Below, piece after piece: positions 1-7,827 of a stretch of 64,000 nucleotides of DNA (position 1 is its first letter; every line of letters begins with the position of its first letter). The notes beneath the pieces were generated by a model. The model had not been told where the DNA came from and did not search any database. It worked only from the letters and a program-made list of their open reading frames with translations. The position numbers and the translations under genes were made by a program. The DNA is from Sphingomonas sp. NFR15 (lineage in GTDB: Bacteria > Pseudomonadota > Alphaproteobacteria > Sphingomonadales > Sphingomonadaceae). Location of the stretch: assembly GCF_900103265.1 (NCBI RefSeq), contig NZ_FMWX01000002.1:62001-126000 (forward strand), in the 5' to 3' direction.

Positions 1-2
1 GT

Positions 3-329
3 CTGGAGATCGCACAGAGCACGCTCCATCGACCCGCCGTTCTGTTCCTGGACGAGCCGACGGTAGGACTTGACCCGAACGGCAGGCTTGCCGTCTGGAG
101 TCATGTGAGGCGCCTGCGGCGGGAGACCGGCGCCGCGATCGTCTTCTCGACGCATTACATGGAAGAAGCGGAAGATCTCGCCGATCGGGTCGCGCTGATC
201 AGCCGCGGGCGCCTTGCCGCGGTGGGCACCGTGGCCGAACTCAAGAACGCGCATGGTGCCGCCTCGCTCGACGCGCTCTTCACAAAGCTGACCGGCGCGG
301 CGCTATCCCCGACGGCGGTTCGGCTATGA
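3..329 (+). CDS. ABC transporter ATP-binding protein, C-terminal part (5' end outside window)
   Basis: This is the nucleotide-binding subunit of an ABC exporter; only about the last 108 residues are present and the reading frame is open through the left edge. The end of the ABC signature region (RRLEIAQSTLHRP-like), Walker B with D-loop (VLFLDEPTVGLDP) and the switch histidine in FSTHYMEEAEDLADRV are visible. MEEAEDLADRV followed by LISRGRLAAVGTV is typical of the DrrA/CcmA-like drug and polysaccharide exporter ATPases. The stop overlaps the start of the permease gene by 4 bases (ATGA), so the two are translationally coupled. The substrate cannot be told from sequence. Confidence 0.93.
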   Translation: MEIAQSTLHRPAVLFLDEPTVGLDPNGRLAVWSHVRRLRRETGAAIVFSTHYMEEAEDLADRVALISRGRLAAVGTVAELKNAHGAASLDALFTKLTGAALSPTAVRL

Positions 330-1099
330 ATCCGGTGCGAGCCTATTTGACGCAGGTCCATGCGGTCACGGCCGCCGAAGTGATGAAACTGGCACATGAT
401 CCGATGGATCTCGTCACCCGCGCGGTGCAACCCATATTGTGGCTGCTGCTGTTCGGCCAGGTGATGGCGCAGGTCCACGGTTTGACGAACGGTTCGTATC
501 TCGACTTCCTCAGCCCGGGCGTGCTCGCGCAAAGCGTGCTCTTCGTCGCCATCTTCTACGGCCTCTCGGCGATCTGGGAGCGCGATCTCGGCATTCTCCA
601 CCGCTACATGGTGAGTCCTGCCCCGCGCAGCGCGCTGGTCATCGGCAAGGCGATCGCCTCGAGCGCCCGCGGCATCACCCAAGGCATCGTCATATATGCC
701 TGCGCGGCGCTGCTCGGCGTGAAGCTGAGCTTCGCACCGGCCAACCTGCTCGGCGTTCTGGTCATGGTCTTCATCGCCTCGGCGTTATTCTCGACCTTCT
801 CCCTGATCATCGCCTGCATCGTGAAGACGCGGGAACGCTTCATGGGCATCGGCCAGTTCCTGACCATGCCGATCTTTTTCGCGAGCGACGCCATCTATCC
901 GATCGAGTTGATGCCGCCCTGGCTGCGCGCGATCGCGCACTTCAATCCGCTTACCTATGAGGTGGACGGGCTGCGCGCGCTCATGCTGACGGTCGGCCGG
1001 TCCCATTTTCCGTTGACGGTCGATTATGGCGCCCCGGTGATGTTGCTCGCGCTCCTCATCGCCCTCGCCAGCCGGATGTACCCGCGCTTGACGGAGTGA
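326..1099 (+). CDS. ABC-2 type transporter permease (DrrB-like)
   Basis: Inner-membrane permease of 257 residues with about six hydrophobic segments. It ends with the ABC-2 family pattern seen in DrrB/NodJ-type permeases: FFASDAIYPIELMPPWLRAIAHFNPLTYEVDGLRALML, given here only to point to that conserved block near residues 188-225. It overlaps the ATPase gene by 4 bases, so the pair forms one exporter, with two ATPases and two permeases expected per complex. The DrrAB type usually exports drugs or lipophilic compounds; no nearby biosynthetic gene identifies the cargo. Downstream, a 94-base gap leads to the convergent dehydrogenase gene. Confidence 0.92.
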   Translation: MNPVRAYLTQVHAVTAAEVMKLAHDPMDLVTRAVQPILWLLLFGQVMAQVHGLTNGSYLDFLSPGVLAQSVLFVAIFYGLSAIWERDLGILHRYMVSPAPRSALVIGKAIASSARGITQGIVIYACAALLGVKLSFAPANLLGVLVMVFIASALFSTFSLIIACIVKTRERFMGIGQFLTMPIFFASDAIYPIELMPPWLRAIAHFNPLTYEVDGLRALMLTVGRSHFPLTVDYGAPVMLLALLIALASRMYPRLTE

Positions 1100-1193
1100 G
1101 CCCGGCCGAGCACCGTATCCGAGGCGGATCAGCGGCGGGTGCCGTGCCCATGAATCGCCCCGTCAGGACGATCCATGCGCACGGCCGTTGCGA

Positions 1194-1940
1194 TCAGCGA
1201 ATGCCGCCGCTCGCGGTGATGTTCTCGCCGGTTAGCCAGCGGGCATCGTCAGAGGCGAGGAACGTGACGACGTCGGCGATGTCATCGGGCTGGCCTACGC
1301 GGCCGAGCGGCGTCTGCGCGATAAGCCCGGTCTCCATCTCGGAACCGATAACGCCGGCGGCGTGCGTGCCTTCGGTCACGACGAGCCCTGGGCTGACCAC
1401 ATTGACCCGGATTTTGCGTGGGGCCAATTCATTGGCATGCACACCCGAAATCGCATTCACCGCGCCCTTCGTCCCGGCATAGGCGGCCGCGCCCGGCGTA
1501 TTCACATGCGTGATCGCGGACGAGATGTTGATGATGCTCGCGCCCTCGCCGAGATGCGGCGACGCGGCCTGCGTGGCGAGGAGGATGCCGAGCACGTTGA
1601 CGTCGAACTGGCGCCGGTAATGGTCCTCCGTCACGTCCTCGATCGATGCGAATTCGTAAATCCCGGAATTGTTGACCAGCACGTCCAACCGGCCAAACCG
1701 CTCCACTGCCGCCTGGATCAGTGCCTGTGCGTCCGCAAGCTTGGACACGTCGCCCTGCACCGCGATGGCCTTGCCGCCACTCGAGGTGATCGCCTCGACC
1801 ACGGCGTCCGCCCCAGCCTTGCTGGACGCATAGTTGACGACGACCGAAGCTCCGTCAGCCGCCAGCGCCCTGGCGATCGCGGCTCCGATACCCTTTGATG
1901 CTCCGGTCACCACCGCGACCTTGCCGTTGAGCTTTGCCAT
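1194..1940 (-). CDS. SDR family NAD(P)-dependent oxidoreductase
   Basis: Classical short-chain dehydrogenase of 248 residues, probably soluble and cytoplasmic. The cofactor motif TGASKGIG is at about residues 12-19, NNSG at about 90, the catalytic serines in INISSA, and YAGTKG supplies the Tyr-x-x-x-Lys pair. The C-terminal LASDDARWLTGENITASGG is typical of 3-oxoacyl-ACP-reductase/glucose-dehydrogenase-like SDRs. The frame is open further upstream, but the ATG at 1940 gives the normal family start (MAKLNGKVAVVTG). It is divergent from a small winged-helix regulator that probably controls it. The substrate is not predictable. Confidence 0.9.
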   Translation of the reverse strand: MAKLNGKVAVVTGASKGIGAAIARALAADGASVVVNYASSKAGADAVVEAITSSGGKAIAVQGDVSKLADAQALIQAAVERFGRLDVLVNNSGIYEFASIEDVTEDHYRRQFDVNVLGILLATQAASPHLGEGASIINISSAITHVNTPGAAAYAGTKGAVNAISGVHANELAPRKIRVNVVSPGLVVTEGTHAAGVIGSEMETGLIAQTPLGRVGQPDDIADVVTFLASDDARWLTGENITASGGIR

Positions 1941-1990
1941 AGTCTCCAATCTCCGACATGGGCAGGCACCGGACCGGAGCCATTCTCCCA

Positions 1991-2011
1991 TAGTTCGGGA
2001 ATCTGGAACTA
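1991..2011. promoter_or_regulatory. Inverted repeat, candidate ArsR-type operator
   Basis: TAGTTC at 1991-1996 and GAACTA at 2006-2011 are exact reverse complements around a 9-base spacer, in the 106-base gap between the divergent dehydrogenase and ArsR-like genes. Placement and symmetry suit a dimeric winged-helix repressor acting on both promoters. The assignment is by position only. Confidence 0.5.
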
Positions 2012-2046
2012 ACGCTGCTCGGATCAAGACCCTATATGAGAAAAAT

Positions 2047-2397
2047 ATGAGGCCGATGATTCACCCTGCGATGGACGACGTCCGACCGGAAGCGATCCTC
2101 CACGCGCTCTCCGATCCGGATCGCGCGGCGATCTTCGCGAAGATCATGAGGGCCGGCTGCGTGGACGCCTGTTCGGCGGTGGCCGCATTGGGCGATCGGA
2201 TCATTCCAAAGTCGTCGCTCTCCAATCACTTGAAGATGCTACGGGACGCGGGCCTGATCCGCAGCGAGCGTCATGGTGTCGAGGTGCGAAATCACTCGCG
2301 CTGGGCGGAGGTGGAAGAGCGGTTTCCCGGCCTCTTGCCCGCCATCATCAACGCCTATGCCTCGAACGCCGCGTGTAGAACGCCAAGCATCGATTAA
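2047..2397 (+). CDS. ArsR-family winged-helix transcriptional regulator
   Basis: Small regulator of 116 residues. After a short leader, residues about 14-85 form a winged-helix domain: ILHALSDPDRAAIFAKIM, then a recognition-helix stretch KSSLSNHLKMLRDAGLI and a wing RSERHGVEVRNHSRW. The SNHLKxLRxAGL pattern is the ArsR/SmtB hallmark. No CxC-type metal site is seen, although an isolated CVDAC lies near residue 38, so it is more likely a metabolite or redox sensor than an arsenic sensor. I chose the ATG at 2047 because the longer open frame runs into the dehydrogenase gene; no strong ribosome-binding site is visible. It faces the SDR gene across a palindrome and probably represses it and itself. 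Confidence 0.8.
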   Translation: MRPMIHPAMDDVRPEAILHALSDPDRAAIFAKIMRAGCVDACSAVAALGDRIIPKSSLSNHLKMLRDAGLIRSERHGVEVRNHSRWAEVEERFPGLLPAIINAYASNAACRTPSID

Positions 2398-2447
2398 CGC
2401 GGCGACCGATACTGTACATCGGCCATGCGCGGTGATCGGAAGGCCGG

Positions 2448-3350
2448 CTAAGCAGGTGTGCCGGGTTCGTCCCAATACGGCGGATCGCCGAACGCCAGTT
2501 TTACGTGGTCGACAAACGCGCGCAGCCTCGCAGGCAAACCGTGCTGATAGGCGATCGTGATCGGCGTCACGTCAGGCTCTAGCCCAAGGTCGAGAATCTC
2601 GAGCGTTCCGGCCTTGATCGCCTGATAGCTGTGGAAGGTTGGGAGCCAGGCGATACCCAGCCCCGCCACCGCGGCATCGCGCATGGCGAGACAGGACGAG
2701 ACACGAAGCCTTGGCGGGACACGCGCGACGACCCGCTCGATTTCAGCCTTGAAGGTCCAGTCGTCGGGGCCGCGCTCCATATAATGAATCGCCTTGTGAT
2801 GAGCGAGGTCCGCAATGGTCTCGGGGCGGCCGTAACGCGCCAGATAGGCCGGAGCGGCCACGAGGGAGCGCCGGCTGATCGTGAGTTGCTCGGTCGCAAG
2901 CTTCGGCAGTCCGTCGGGGGCGATCCGCACGATCGCGTCGAAGCCGCCGCTCAGGTCGCTGATCCGGTCATCGAAGTCCGCCGTTACCGTGATGTCCGGG
3001 TGACGATCCATGAAGTCGTACAGGATCGGCCCCAGATGAAGGTCGCCGAACGCGCGCGGAGCGACGATCCGCAACGGCCCCGCGATTTCCCCGCGCCGAC
3101 GCGCGAGATCCTCCCGCGCCTCGTTCGTCTCGGCGACGATGCGCCGCGCGCGCTCGAGCAGGATAACGCCCTCGTCCGTCAGGGCATGCTGGCGACTGTT
3201 GCGGCTCAGGAGCCTGGTGCCGAGTGCATGTTCCAGTTCGGTCAGGCGTTCGCTGACCGTGGATTTCGAAAGCCGAAGCTGTCGGGCGGCCTCGTTGATC
3301 GATCCGCAATCCGCGACCGTGACGAAGGCGATGATCCCGTCGAGCTTCAT
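2448..3350 (-). CDS. LysR-family transcriptional regulator
   Basis: LysR-type regulator of 300 residues. The N-terminal winged helix (about residues 4-62) contains GSINEAARQLRLSKSTVSERLTELE and the LLSRNSRQHALTDEG wing. The effector-binding periplasmic-fold domain follows from about residue 90 (GPLRIVAPRAFGDLHLGPIL). The pattern resembles the LTTR group with DMDG-type starts that often regulate oxidoreductase or hydrolase genes. It is divergent from the secreted hydrolase at 3490, with a good LysR box between them, so that hydrolase and its cupin partner are the likely targets. The effector is unknown. Confidence 0.93.
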   Translation of the reverse strand: MKLDGIIAFVTVADCGSINEAARQLRLSKSTVSERLTELEHALGTRLLSRNSRQHALTDEGVILLERARRIVAETNEAREDLARRRGEIAGPLRIVAPRAFGDLHLGPILYDFMDRHPDITVTADFDDRISDLSGGFDAIVRIAPDGLPKLATEQLTISRRSLVAAPAYLARYGRPETIADLAHHKAIHYMERGPDDWTFKAEIERVVARVPPRLRVSSCLAMRDAAVAGLGIAWLPTFHSYQAIKAGTLEILDLGLEPDVTPITIAYQHGLPARLRAFVDHVKLAFGDPPYWDEPGTPA

Positions 3351-3364
3351 CGTTCGCGATCTCC

Positions 3365-3385
3365 GAAATGTAGGTTCGGCATTTC
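3365..3385. promoter_or_regulatory. Candidate LysR box (T-N11-A dyad)
   Basis: GAAATG at 3365-3370 and CATTTC at 3380-3385 are exact reverse complements around 9 bases. T3369 and A3381 are separated by exactly 11 bases, the canonical LysR T-N11-A geometry. The site begins 15 bases upstream of the LysR start codon at 3350, in the gap shared with the hydrolase gene, which suits autoregulation plus activation of the divergent gene. Confidence 0.55.
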
Positions 3386-3489
3386 CGACCTGTTAGGACG
3401 TTTCACTCCCGATCATAAAGTCACGCAAGCACGGCTGCCAAGCAGGAGTCGCGCAAACCGAGCAACAGACACTTAAAAGGGGGCGGACG

Positions 3490-4419
3490 ATGAGGGCATT
3501 TGGCATTCCGGCCATGGTCGCGGCCATGACGTTGTTCTTCATGCCGGTTTCAGCGGTTGCGCAGGATTTCAATTTCCCGCCGTCCTTCGCCGTGCGGGAC
3601 ATCGCGACCAACGGCACGACCCTGCACGTTCGGGTCGGCGGCGCTGGGCCGGCGGTTCTGCTCCTGCACGGTTACGGCGAAACCGGTGACATGTGGGCGC
3701 CGCTGGCACGCAATCTGATGCGAGACCATATTGTGGTCGTGCCGGACCTGCGTGGGCTGGGCCTCTCGGCGAAGCCGGCCTCCGGCTACGACAAGAAGAC
3801 ACAGGGTTTCGACATGGCCGGCGTGCTCGATGCGCTTAAGATCGACAAGGTCGATCTTGTCACGCACGACATCGGCAATATGGTCGGCTATGCATTCGCG
3901 GCCGAACACCGCGATCGGGTCAAGCGGTTCGTCCTGATGGATGCGCCGCTTCCCGGCATCGGCCCCTGGGAAGAAATCCTGAAGAACCCGCTCCTCTGGC
4001 ACTTCCGCTTCGGGGGGCCTGACATGGAGCGGCTCGTCGCGGGGCGGGAGCGCATCTACCTGGATCGCTTCTGGAACGACTTTTCGGCCACGCCGGCCCG
4101 GTTCAGCGAAGCTTCGCGGCAGCATTATGCCCGCCTGTACGCGGCGCCCGGCGCCATGCACGCGGGCTTCTCCCAATTCGCCGCGTTCGATCAGGATGCG
4201 ATCGACGACAAGGCTTTCCTCGCTGCGGGCAAGCTGACGATGCCGGTGCTGGCGATCGGCGGCGAGAAGTCGTTCGGGCCGCAGATGGCGGCCGTCATGC
4301 GCTTCGCCGCCACCAACGTGACCGAGGGCGTGGTGCCGGACGCGGGCCATTGGCTGATGGAGGAGCAGCCCGAGGCGACCGTGAAGTTGGTCCGTGACTT
4401 TCTGGACGTGGGGCGATGA
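3490..4419 (+). CDS. Secreted alpha/beta-hydrolase, epoxide-hydrolase/dehalogenase-like
   Basis: Hydrolase of 309 residues with a cleavable signal peptide (about residues 1-25, ending SAVAQ), so probably periplasmic. The oxyanion/HG motif is LLLHGYGETGDMW (about 57-69). The nucleophile elbow reads VTHDIGNMV with Asp127 in the nucleophile position, the epoxide-hydrolase/haloacid-dehalogenase arrangement rather than the Ser of esterases. The catalytic His is about 287 in DAGHWLMEEQPE. The stop overlaps the cupin start (ATGA), so the two are coupled. It is divergent from a LysR regulator. Export is unusual for this group, whose members are often cytoplasmic. The exact substrate (epoxide, haloalkane or ester-like) cannot be assigned. 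Confidence 0.85.
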   Translation: MRAFGIPAMVAAMTLFFMPVSAVAQDFNFPPSFAVRDIATNGTTLHVRVGGAGPAVLLLHGYGETGDMWAPLARNLMRDHIVVVPDLRGLGLSAKPASGYDKKTQGFDMAGVLDALKIDKVDLVTHDIGNMVGYAFAAEHRDRVKRFVLMDAPLPGIGPWEEILKNPLLWHFRFGGPDMERLVAGRERIYLDRFWNDFSATPARFSEASRQHYARLYAAPGAMHAGFSQFAAFDQDAIDDKAFLAAGKLTMPVLAIGGEKSFGPQMAAVMRFAATNVTEGVVPDAGHWLMEEQPEATVKLVRDFLDVGR

Positions 4420-4883
4420 AGCGGCGCGTTCCGCTCGGTTTCGCGCTGATCTCGATGTTCCTCCTGGCAGCCGCGTCACCGCGTGGCGGCGAGCGCCGGC
4501 TGAGCCGCGAGGAAGCGGCCGCGCTGCCGGTCGTCGCGGCCGGGGGCGGTACATCCGGGCTGCGCACGATCGAGACACGCCTCCTGAAAGGGAATCCCGC
4601 CCGCGCCGGCCTCTACACCATCTCGATCACGGTGCCGCCGAACACGCACATCGCCGCGCACACCCACCGCGACGACCGGACGGCAACCGTTGTCACCGGC
4701 CTGTGGCACTTCGGCTATGGCCCGGATGCGAAGGGTGGCACCGCGCGCGGGCTGCCACCAGGCAGTTTCTATACCGAACCGGCGGGCAAAGCGCACTTCG
4801 CTTGGACGGGACCGGAGGGCGCGACCGTCTATATCACCGGCATCGGACCATCGGACACCCGGTATCTTGCCACGCCACGTTGA
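4416..4883 (+). CDS. Secreted cupin-domain protein
   Basis: Protein of 155 residues with a hydrophobic N-terminus (FALISMFLLAAAS) that looks like a signal peptide. A single cupin fold is indicated by IAAHTHRDDRTATVVTGLWHFGYG (His-x-His metal ligands near residue 70) followed by a second block, LPPGSFYTEPAGKAHFAW. The fold binds a metal ion or small ligand; catalytic function is not evident. It overlaps the upstream hydrolase by 4 bases and should be co-expressed with it, perhaps acting on the same compound in the periplasm. Confidence 0.8.
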   Translation: MKRRVPLGFALISMFLLAAASPRGGERRLSREEAAALPVVAAGGGTSGLRTIETRLLKGNPARAGLYTISITVPPNTHIAAHTHRDDRTATVVTGLWHFGYGPDAKGGTARGLPPGSFYTEPAGKAHFAWTGPEGATVYITGIGPSDTRYLATPR

Positions 4884-4955
4884 CCGACTTTGGATCGGCT
4901 CTCGCGGCCCATCGCGGCGCCCCACCCTTCCTGCTAGACGAAAGGACGCGGCGGC

Positions 4956-5855
4956 TCAAGGCCGGTCCGGCGCCGCCTCGGTCAACGCCTTCGCTTCGGA
5001 TGTGATCCAGTTCATCACGGCGCGCACCCGCGGCGCGAGCGTCTCGTTGGCGGGATAGGTGACGTAAAAAGGGATCGGCTCCATCTTTGAATCGGGAAGC
5101 AGCCGCACGAGTTCCCCCGCGCGAAGATCCGCTTCGACTTGGAAGTAGGGGAAAAGGCTGATTCCAAGCCCGCTGCGTACCGCTTCGTGCTGCGCGAGGC
5201 TGCTGTTCGTCCGATAGGTGCCGGACACCCTGACGGCCTCGCCATCCACGTTCCAGATCTGGCGGGTGGAACCGTAGCTGAACAGCACACAATCATGGTG
5301 CTGCAGGTCCGCGGCGCACTCCGGGGCCGGACGACCCGCGAGATAATGAGGCGCGGCGACCAGGTGGCGATCCACATCGCCCAGATGCCGGGCGGCGACC
5401 GTGGTTTCCATGATCTGGCCAGTCCGCATGGCCAGATCGAGTCCGTCCTCGATCATGTTCACGAAGCCGTCGCTCAGGATCATCTCCACGGTGATCGCGG
5501 GATAACGGCGATGAAAATCGACAAGGCTTCGGGCGAGATGCAGCCCGAACATGCTCGTGGTTCCGATTCTGACATGCCCGCCGTGGTGGCGGTCACGTCC
5601 ATGAATCTCCGTCTCCAGCGCATCCACCTCCCGCAGAATGCGCCTGGCCCGTGCCAAGAAGACGCGCCCATCGTCCGTCAGCGTGAGATTGCGCGTCGAA
5701 CGGCGAAATAGCGTCACCCGAAAATGGTTCTCGAGCATGCTGATACGGCGGCCGACGGTCACCTGATTGGTCATCGCTTCCCGGGCCACGGCCGAAAAGG
5801 ATCCGCTTTCGGCAACCCGAACGAACCATCGCAGACCTTCGATCACCGGAGCCAT
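4956..5855 (-). CDS. LysR-family transcriptional regulator (probable regulator of the acyl-CoA/ketone operon)
   Basis: LysR-type regulator of 299 residues. The helix-turn-helix lies in GSFSAVAREAMTNQVTVGRRISMLE (about 17-42), with wing LFRRSTRNLTLTDDG and the effector domain from about residue 92 (GHVRIGTTSMFGLHLA). It is divergent from the eight-gene operon starting at 6136, across an AT-rich 280-base gap with two dyads, so it is the obvious candidate regulator of that operon. By family analogy the inducer would be a pathway intermediate such as an acyl-CoA or keto acid, but that is inference. Confidence 0.92.
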   Translation of the reverse strand: MAPVIEGLRWFVRVAESGSFSAVAREAMTNQVTVGRRISMLENHFRVTLFRRSTRNLTLTDDGRVFLARARRILREVDALETEIHGRDRHHGGHVRIGTTSMFGLHLARSLVDFHRRYPAITVEMILSDGFVNMIEDGLDLAMRTGQIMETTVAARHLGDVDRHLVAAPHYLAGRPAPECAADLQHHDCVLFSYGSTRQIWNVDGEAVRVSGTYRTNSSLAQHEAVRSGLGISLFPYFQVEADLRAGELVRLLPDSKMEPIPFYVTYPANETLAPRVRAVMNWITSEAKALTEAAPDRP

Positions 5856-5859
5856 TCCT

Positions 5860-5878
5860 TCACTTAATGAATAAGTGA
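5860..5878. promoter_or_regulatory. Inverted repeat next to the LysR start, candidate autoregulatory site
   Basis: TCACTTA at 5860-5866 and TAAGTGA at 5872-5878 form a perfect 7-base dyad around 5 bases. It starts 5 bases upstream of the LysR start codon at 5855, in the gap shared with the ETF-QO operon. A regulator bound here would sit over the LysR ribosome-binding or start region, as in LysR autorepression. The spacing is not the canonical T-N11-A. Confidence 0.45.
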
Positions 5879-5998
5879 TCTACGTTGCAAGCCAATTGTC
5901 GATCATTGCGAACAGGATTACGTGGCGGCACATCAGAACGTCACATACTTCGGGAGATTTCCCGATACCACTTCGAGATAACAATCACATTATTCGCG

Positions 5999-6016
5999 AA
6001 TCTATTTAGATAGATT
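5999..6016. promoter_or_regulatory. Inverted repeat in the AT-rich promoter region of the ETF-QO operon
   Basis: AATCTA at 5999-6004 and TAGATT at 6011-6016 are exact reverse complements separated by 6 bases. They lie in the most AT-rich stretch of the window, about 120 bases before the ETF-QO start. This is the right place for an activator or repressor site for the operon; which protein binds is unknown. Confidence 0.4.
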
Positions 6017-6135
6017 TGTCGTACATATTCAAATTTTCAACAAATCCGGCAACCAGAAACTGATCTCACGCCGATCTTCAATTTCTCCTGCATATATATT
6101 TACGGGTTTATTGTTGGAATACCAAGGAAATATCT

Positions 6136-7809
6136 GTGAATCCTGAACCTCGGGAAATGATGGAATTCGACGTTGTTATCGTCGGCGCCGGTCCAGCCGG
6201 CCTCGCCGCCGCGATCCGGCTCCGTCAGCTCTCGCTGGAACGCGGTCGAGATATTTCGGTCGTGGTCGTGGAGAAGGGCTCCGAGGTTGGCGCGCACATC
6301 CTGTCCGGCGTCGTGGTCGATCCAATTGGGCTCGATCAGCTTCTGCCCGAGTGGCGCACCCATCCCGAGCGGCCGCTGACAACCGAGGTGACGGAGGATC
6401 ATTTCCTCCAGCTCAGCGCCTCCGGCGCACGCGCCCTGCCCGCCAAACTGATGCCGAAACTGCTCAGCAATCACGGCAATTTCATCGGCTCACTTGGCAA
6501 TGTCGCGCGCTTCCTCGCCGCTCGGGCGGAGGAACTGGGCGTGGAGATCTTCCCCGGCTTCGCCGCGACCGAACTGCTCTACGATGGCGACCGTGTCGTC
6601 GGCATCGCGACGGGGGATATGGGCGTCGCGCGGGACGGAACGGCGCGACCCGATCATGTCCGCGGCATGGAACTGCGGGCGCGCTATACATTGCTTGCCG
6701 AAGGCGCGCGCGGCTCCCTGAGCAAGCAGGCGATAGCCCGCTACTGGCTCGATAAAGGCTCGGACTTCCAGAAATACGGGATCGGCATGAAGGAACTCTG
6801 GCAGGTCAAGCCGGAGCATTTCCGGCCCGGCCACGTCCAGCACAGCTTTGGCTGGCCGCTGGACAAGCACACCGGCGGCGGCTCCTTCCTCTATCATTTC
6901 GACGATAATCTCGTCGCCGTCGGGTTCGTGGTGCATCTGAACTACAGCAACCCCACGCTCTCGCCCTTCGACGAATTCCAGCGCTTCAAGACGCATCCGG
7001 CCATTCGCGATACGTTCGAAGGTGGGAAACGCCTCGCTTATGGCGCCCGCGCCCTCACCGAAGGCGGTTGGCAGTCGGTGCCGCGCCTCACCTTCCCGGG
7101 CGGTGCGTTGCTCGGCTGCGCGGCGGGCTTCGTCAACGTGCCGCGCATCAAGGGGTCGCACAATGCGATCCTGTCGGGACGCCTCGCCGCCGATGCGATC
7201 GCCGACGAACTGGTTCGCGACGAACCCGCCATCGAGCCCGTCGCCTATGAGCGAAACTGGCGGGGCTCCGCAATCGGGCGCGACCTCCACCCGGTCCGCA
7301 ACGTCAAGCCGCTTTGGTCGCGCTATGGCATGCCGCTCGGGGTGATGCTGGGCGGGATCGATATGTGGTCGCACCAGATCCTCGGTCGCTCGTTGTTCGG
7401 CACCGTCGCGCACGGCAAGCCCGACCATGCCTGCCTCCGCCTGCTCTCCGAAGTGACGCCGATCCAATATCCGAAGCCCGACGGCGTGGTCAGTTTCGAC
7501 AAGCTATCTTCCGTGTTCCTGTCGAACACCAACCATGCCGAGGATCAACCCTGCCATCTGAAGCTGCGGGATCCTTCAGTTCCAATCAAGAACAACCTGC
7601 CGCTCTACGGCGAGCCAGCGCGGCTCTACTGCCCGGCCGGCGTCTACGAAGTGACATACGAGGACGATTTCAAGAAAATCGGTCCGCGTTTCGTCATCAA
7701 TTCCCAGAACTGTGTTCACTGCAAGACCTGCGACATCAAGGATCCAGCGCAGAATATCACCTGGGTGCCGCCGGAGGGCGGTGGTGGTCCCAACTACCCG
7801 AATATGTAA
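6136..7809 (+). CDS. Electron transfer flavoprotein-ubiquinone oxidoreductase (ETF-QO)
   Basis: Membrane-associated flavoprotein of 557 residues that passes electrons from reduced ETF to ubiquinone. The FAD motif VIVGAGPAGLAAA is at about residues 15-27. Near the C-terminus, Cys499 (YCPAG) and the triplet Cys526, Cys529, Cys532 (NCVHCKTC) supply the four ligands of the [4Fe-4S] cluster, followed by the family ending ITWVPPEGGGGPNYPNM. Length matches mitochondrial and proteobacterial ETF-QO. The start is a GTG at 6136 with AAGGA at 6124-6128 placed 7 bases upstream; an in-frame ATG at 6157 is the alternative. It is the first gene of an operon that also encodes both ETF subunits and an acyl-CoA dehydrogenase, so the whole electron path is in one transcript. 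Confidence 0.96.
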   Translation: MNPEPREMMEFDVVIVGAGPAGLAAAIRLRQLSLERGRDISVVVVEKGSEVGAHILSGVVVDPIGLDQLLPEWRTHPERPLTTEVTEDHFLQLSASGARALPAKLMPKLLSNHGNFIGSLGNVARFLAARAEELGVEIFPGFAATELLYDGDRVVGIATGDMGVARDGTARPDHVRGMELRARYTLLAEGARGSLSKQAIARYWLDKGSDFQKYGIGMKELWQVKPEHFRPGHVQHSFGWPLDKHTGGGSFLYHFDDNLVAVGFVVHLNYSNPTLSPFDEFQRFKTHPAIRDTFEGGKRLAYGARALTEGGWQSVPRLTFPGGALLGCAAGFVNVPRIKGSHNAILSGRLAADAIADELVRDEPAIEPVAYERNWRGSAIGRDLHPVRNVKPLWSRYGMPLGVMLGGIDMWSHQILGRSLFGTVAHGKPDHACLRLLSEVTPIQYPKPDGVVSFDKLSSVFLSNTNHAEDQPCHLKLRDPSVPIKNNLPLYGEPARLYCPAGVYEVTYEDDFKKIGPRFVINSQNCVHCKTCDIKDPAQNITWVPPEGGGGPNYPNM

Positions 7810-7827
7810 CCAGAGAAAGTGGTAGGA

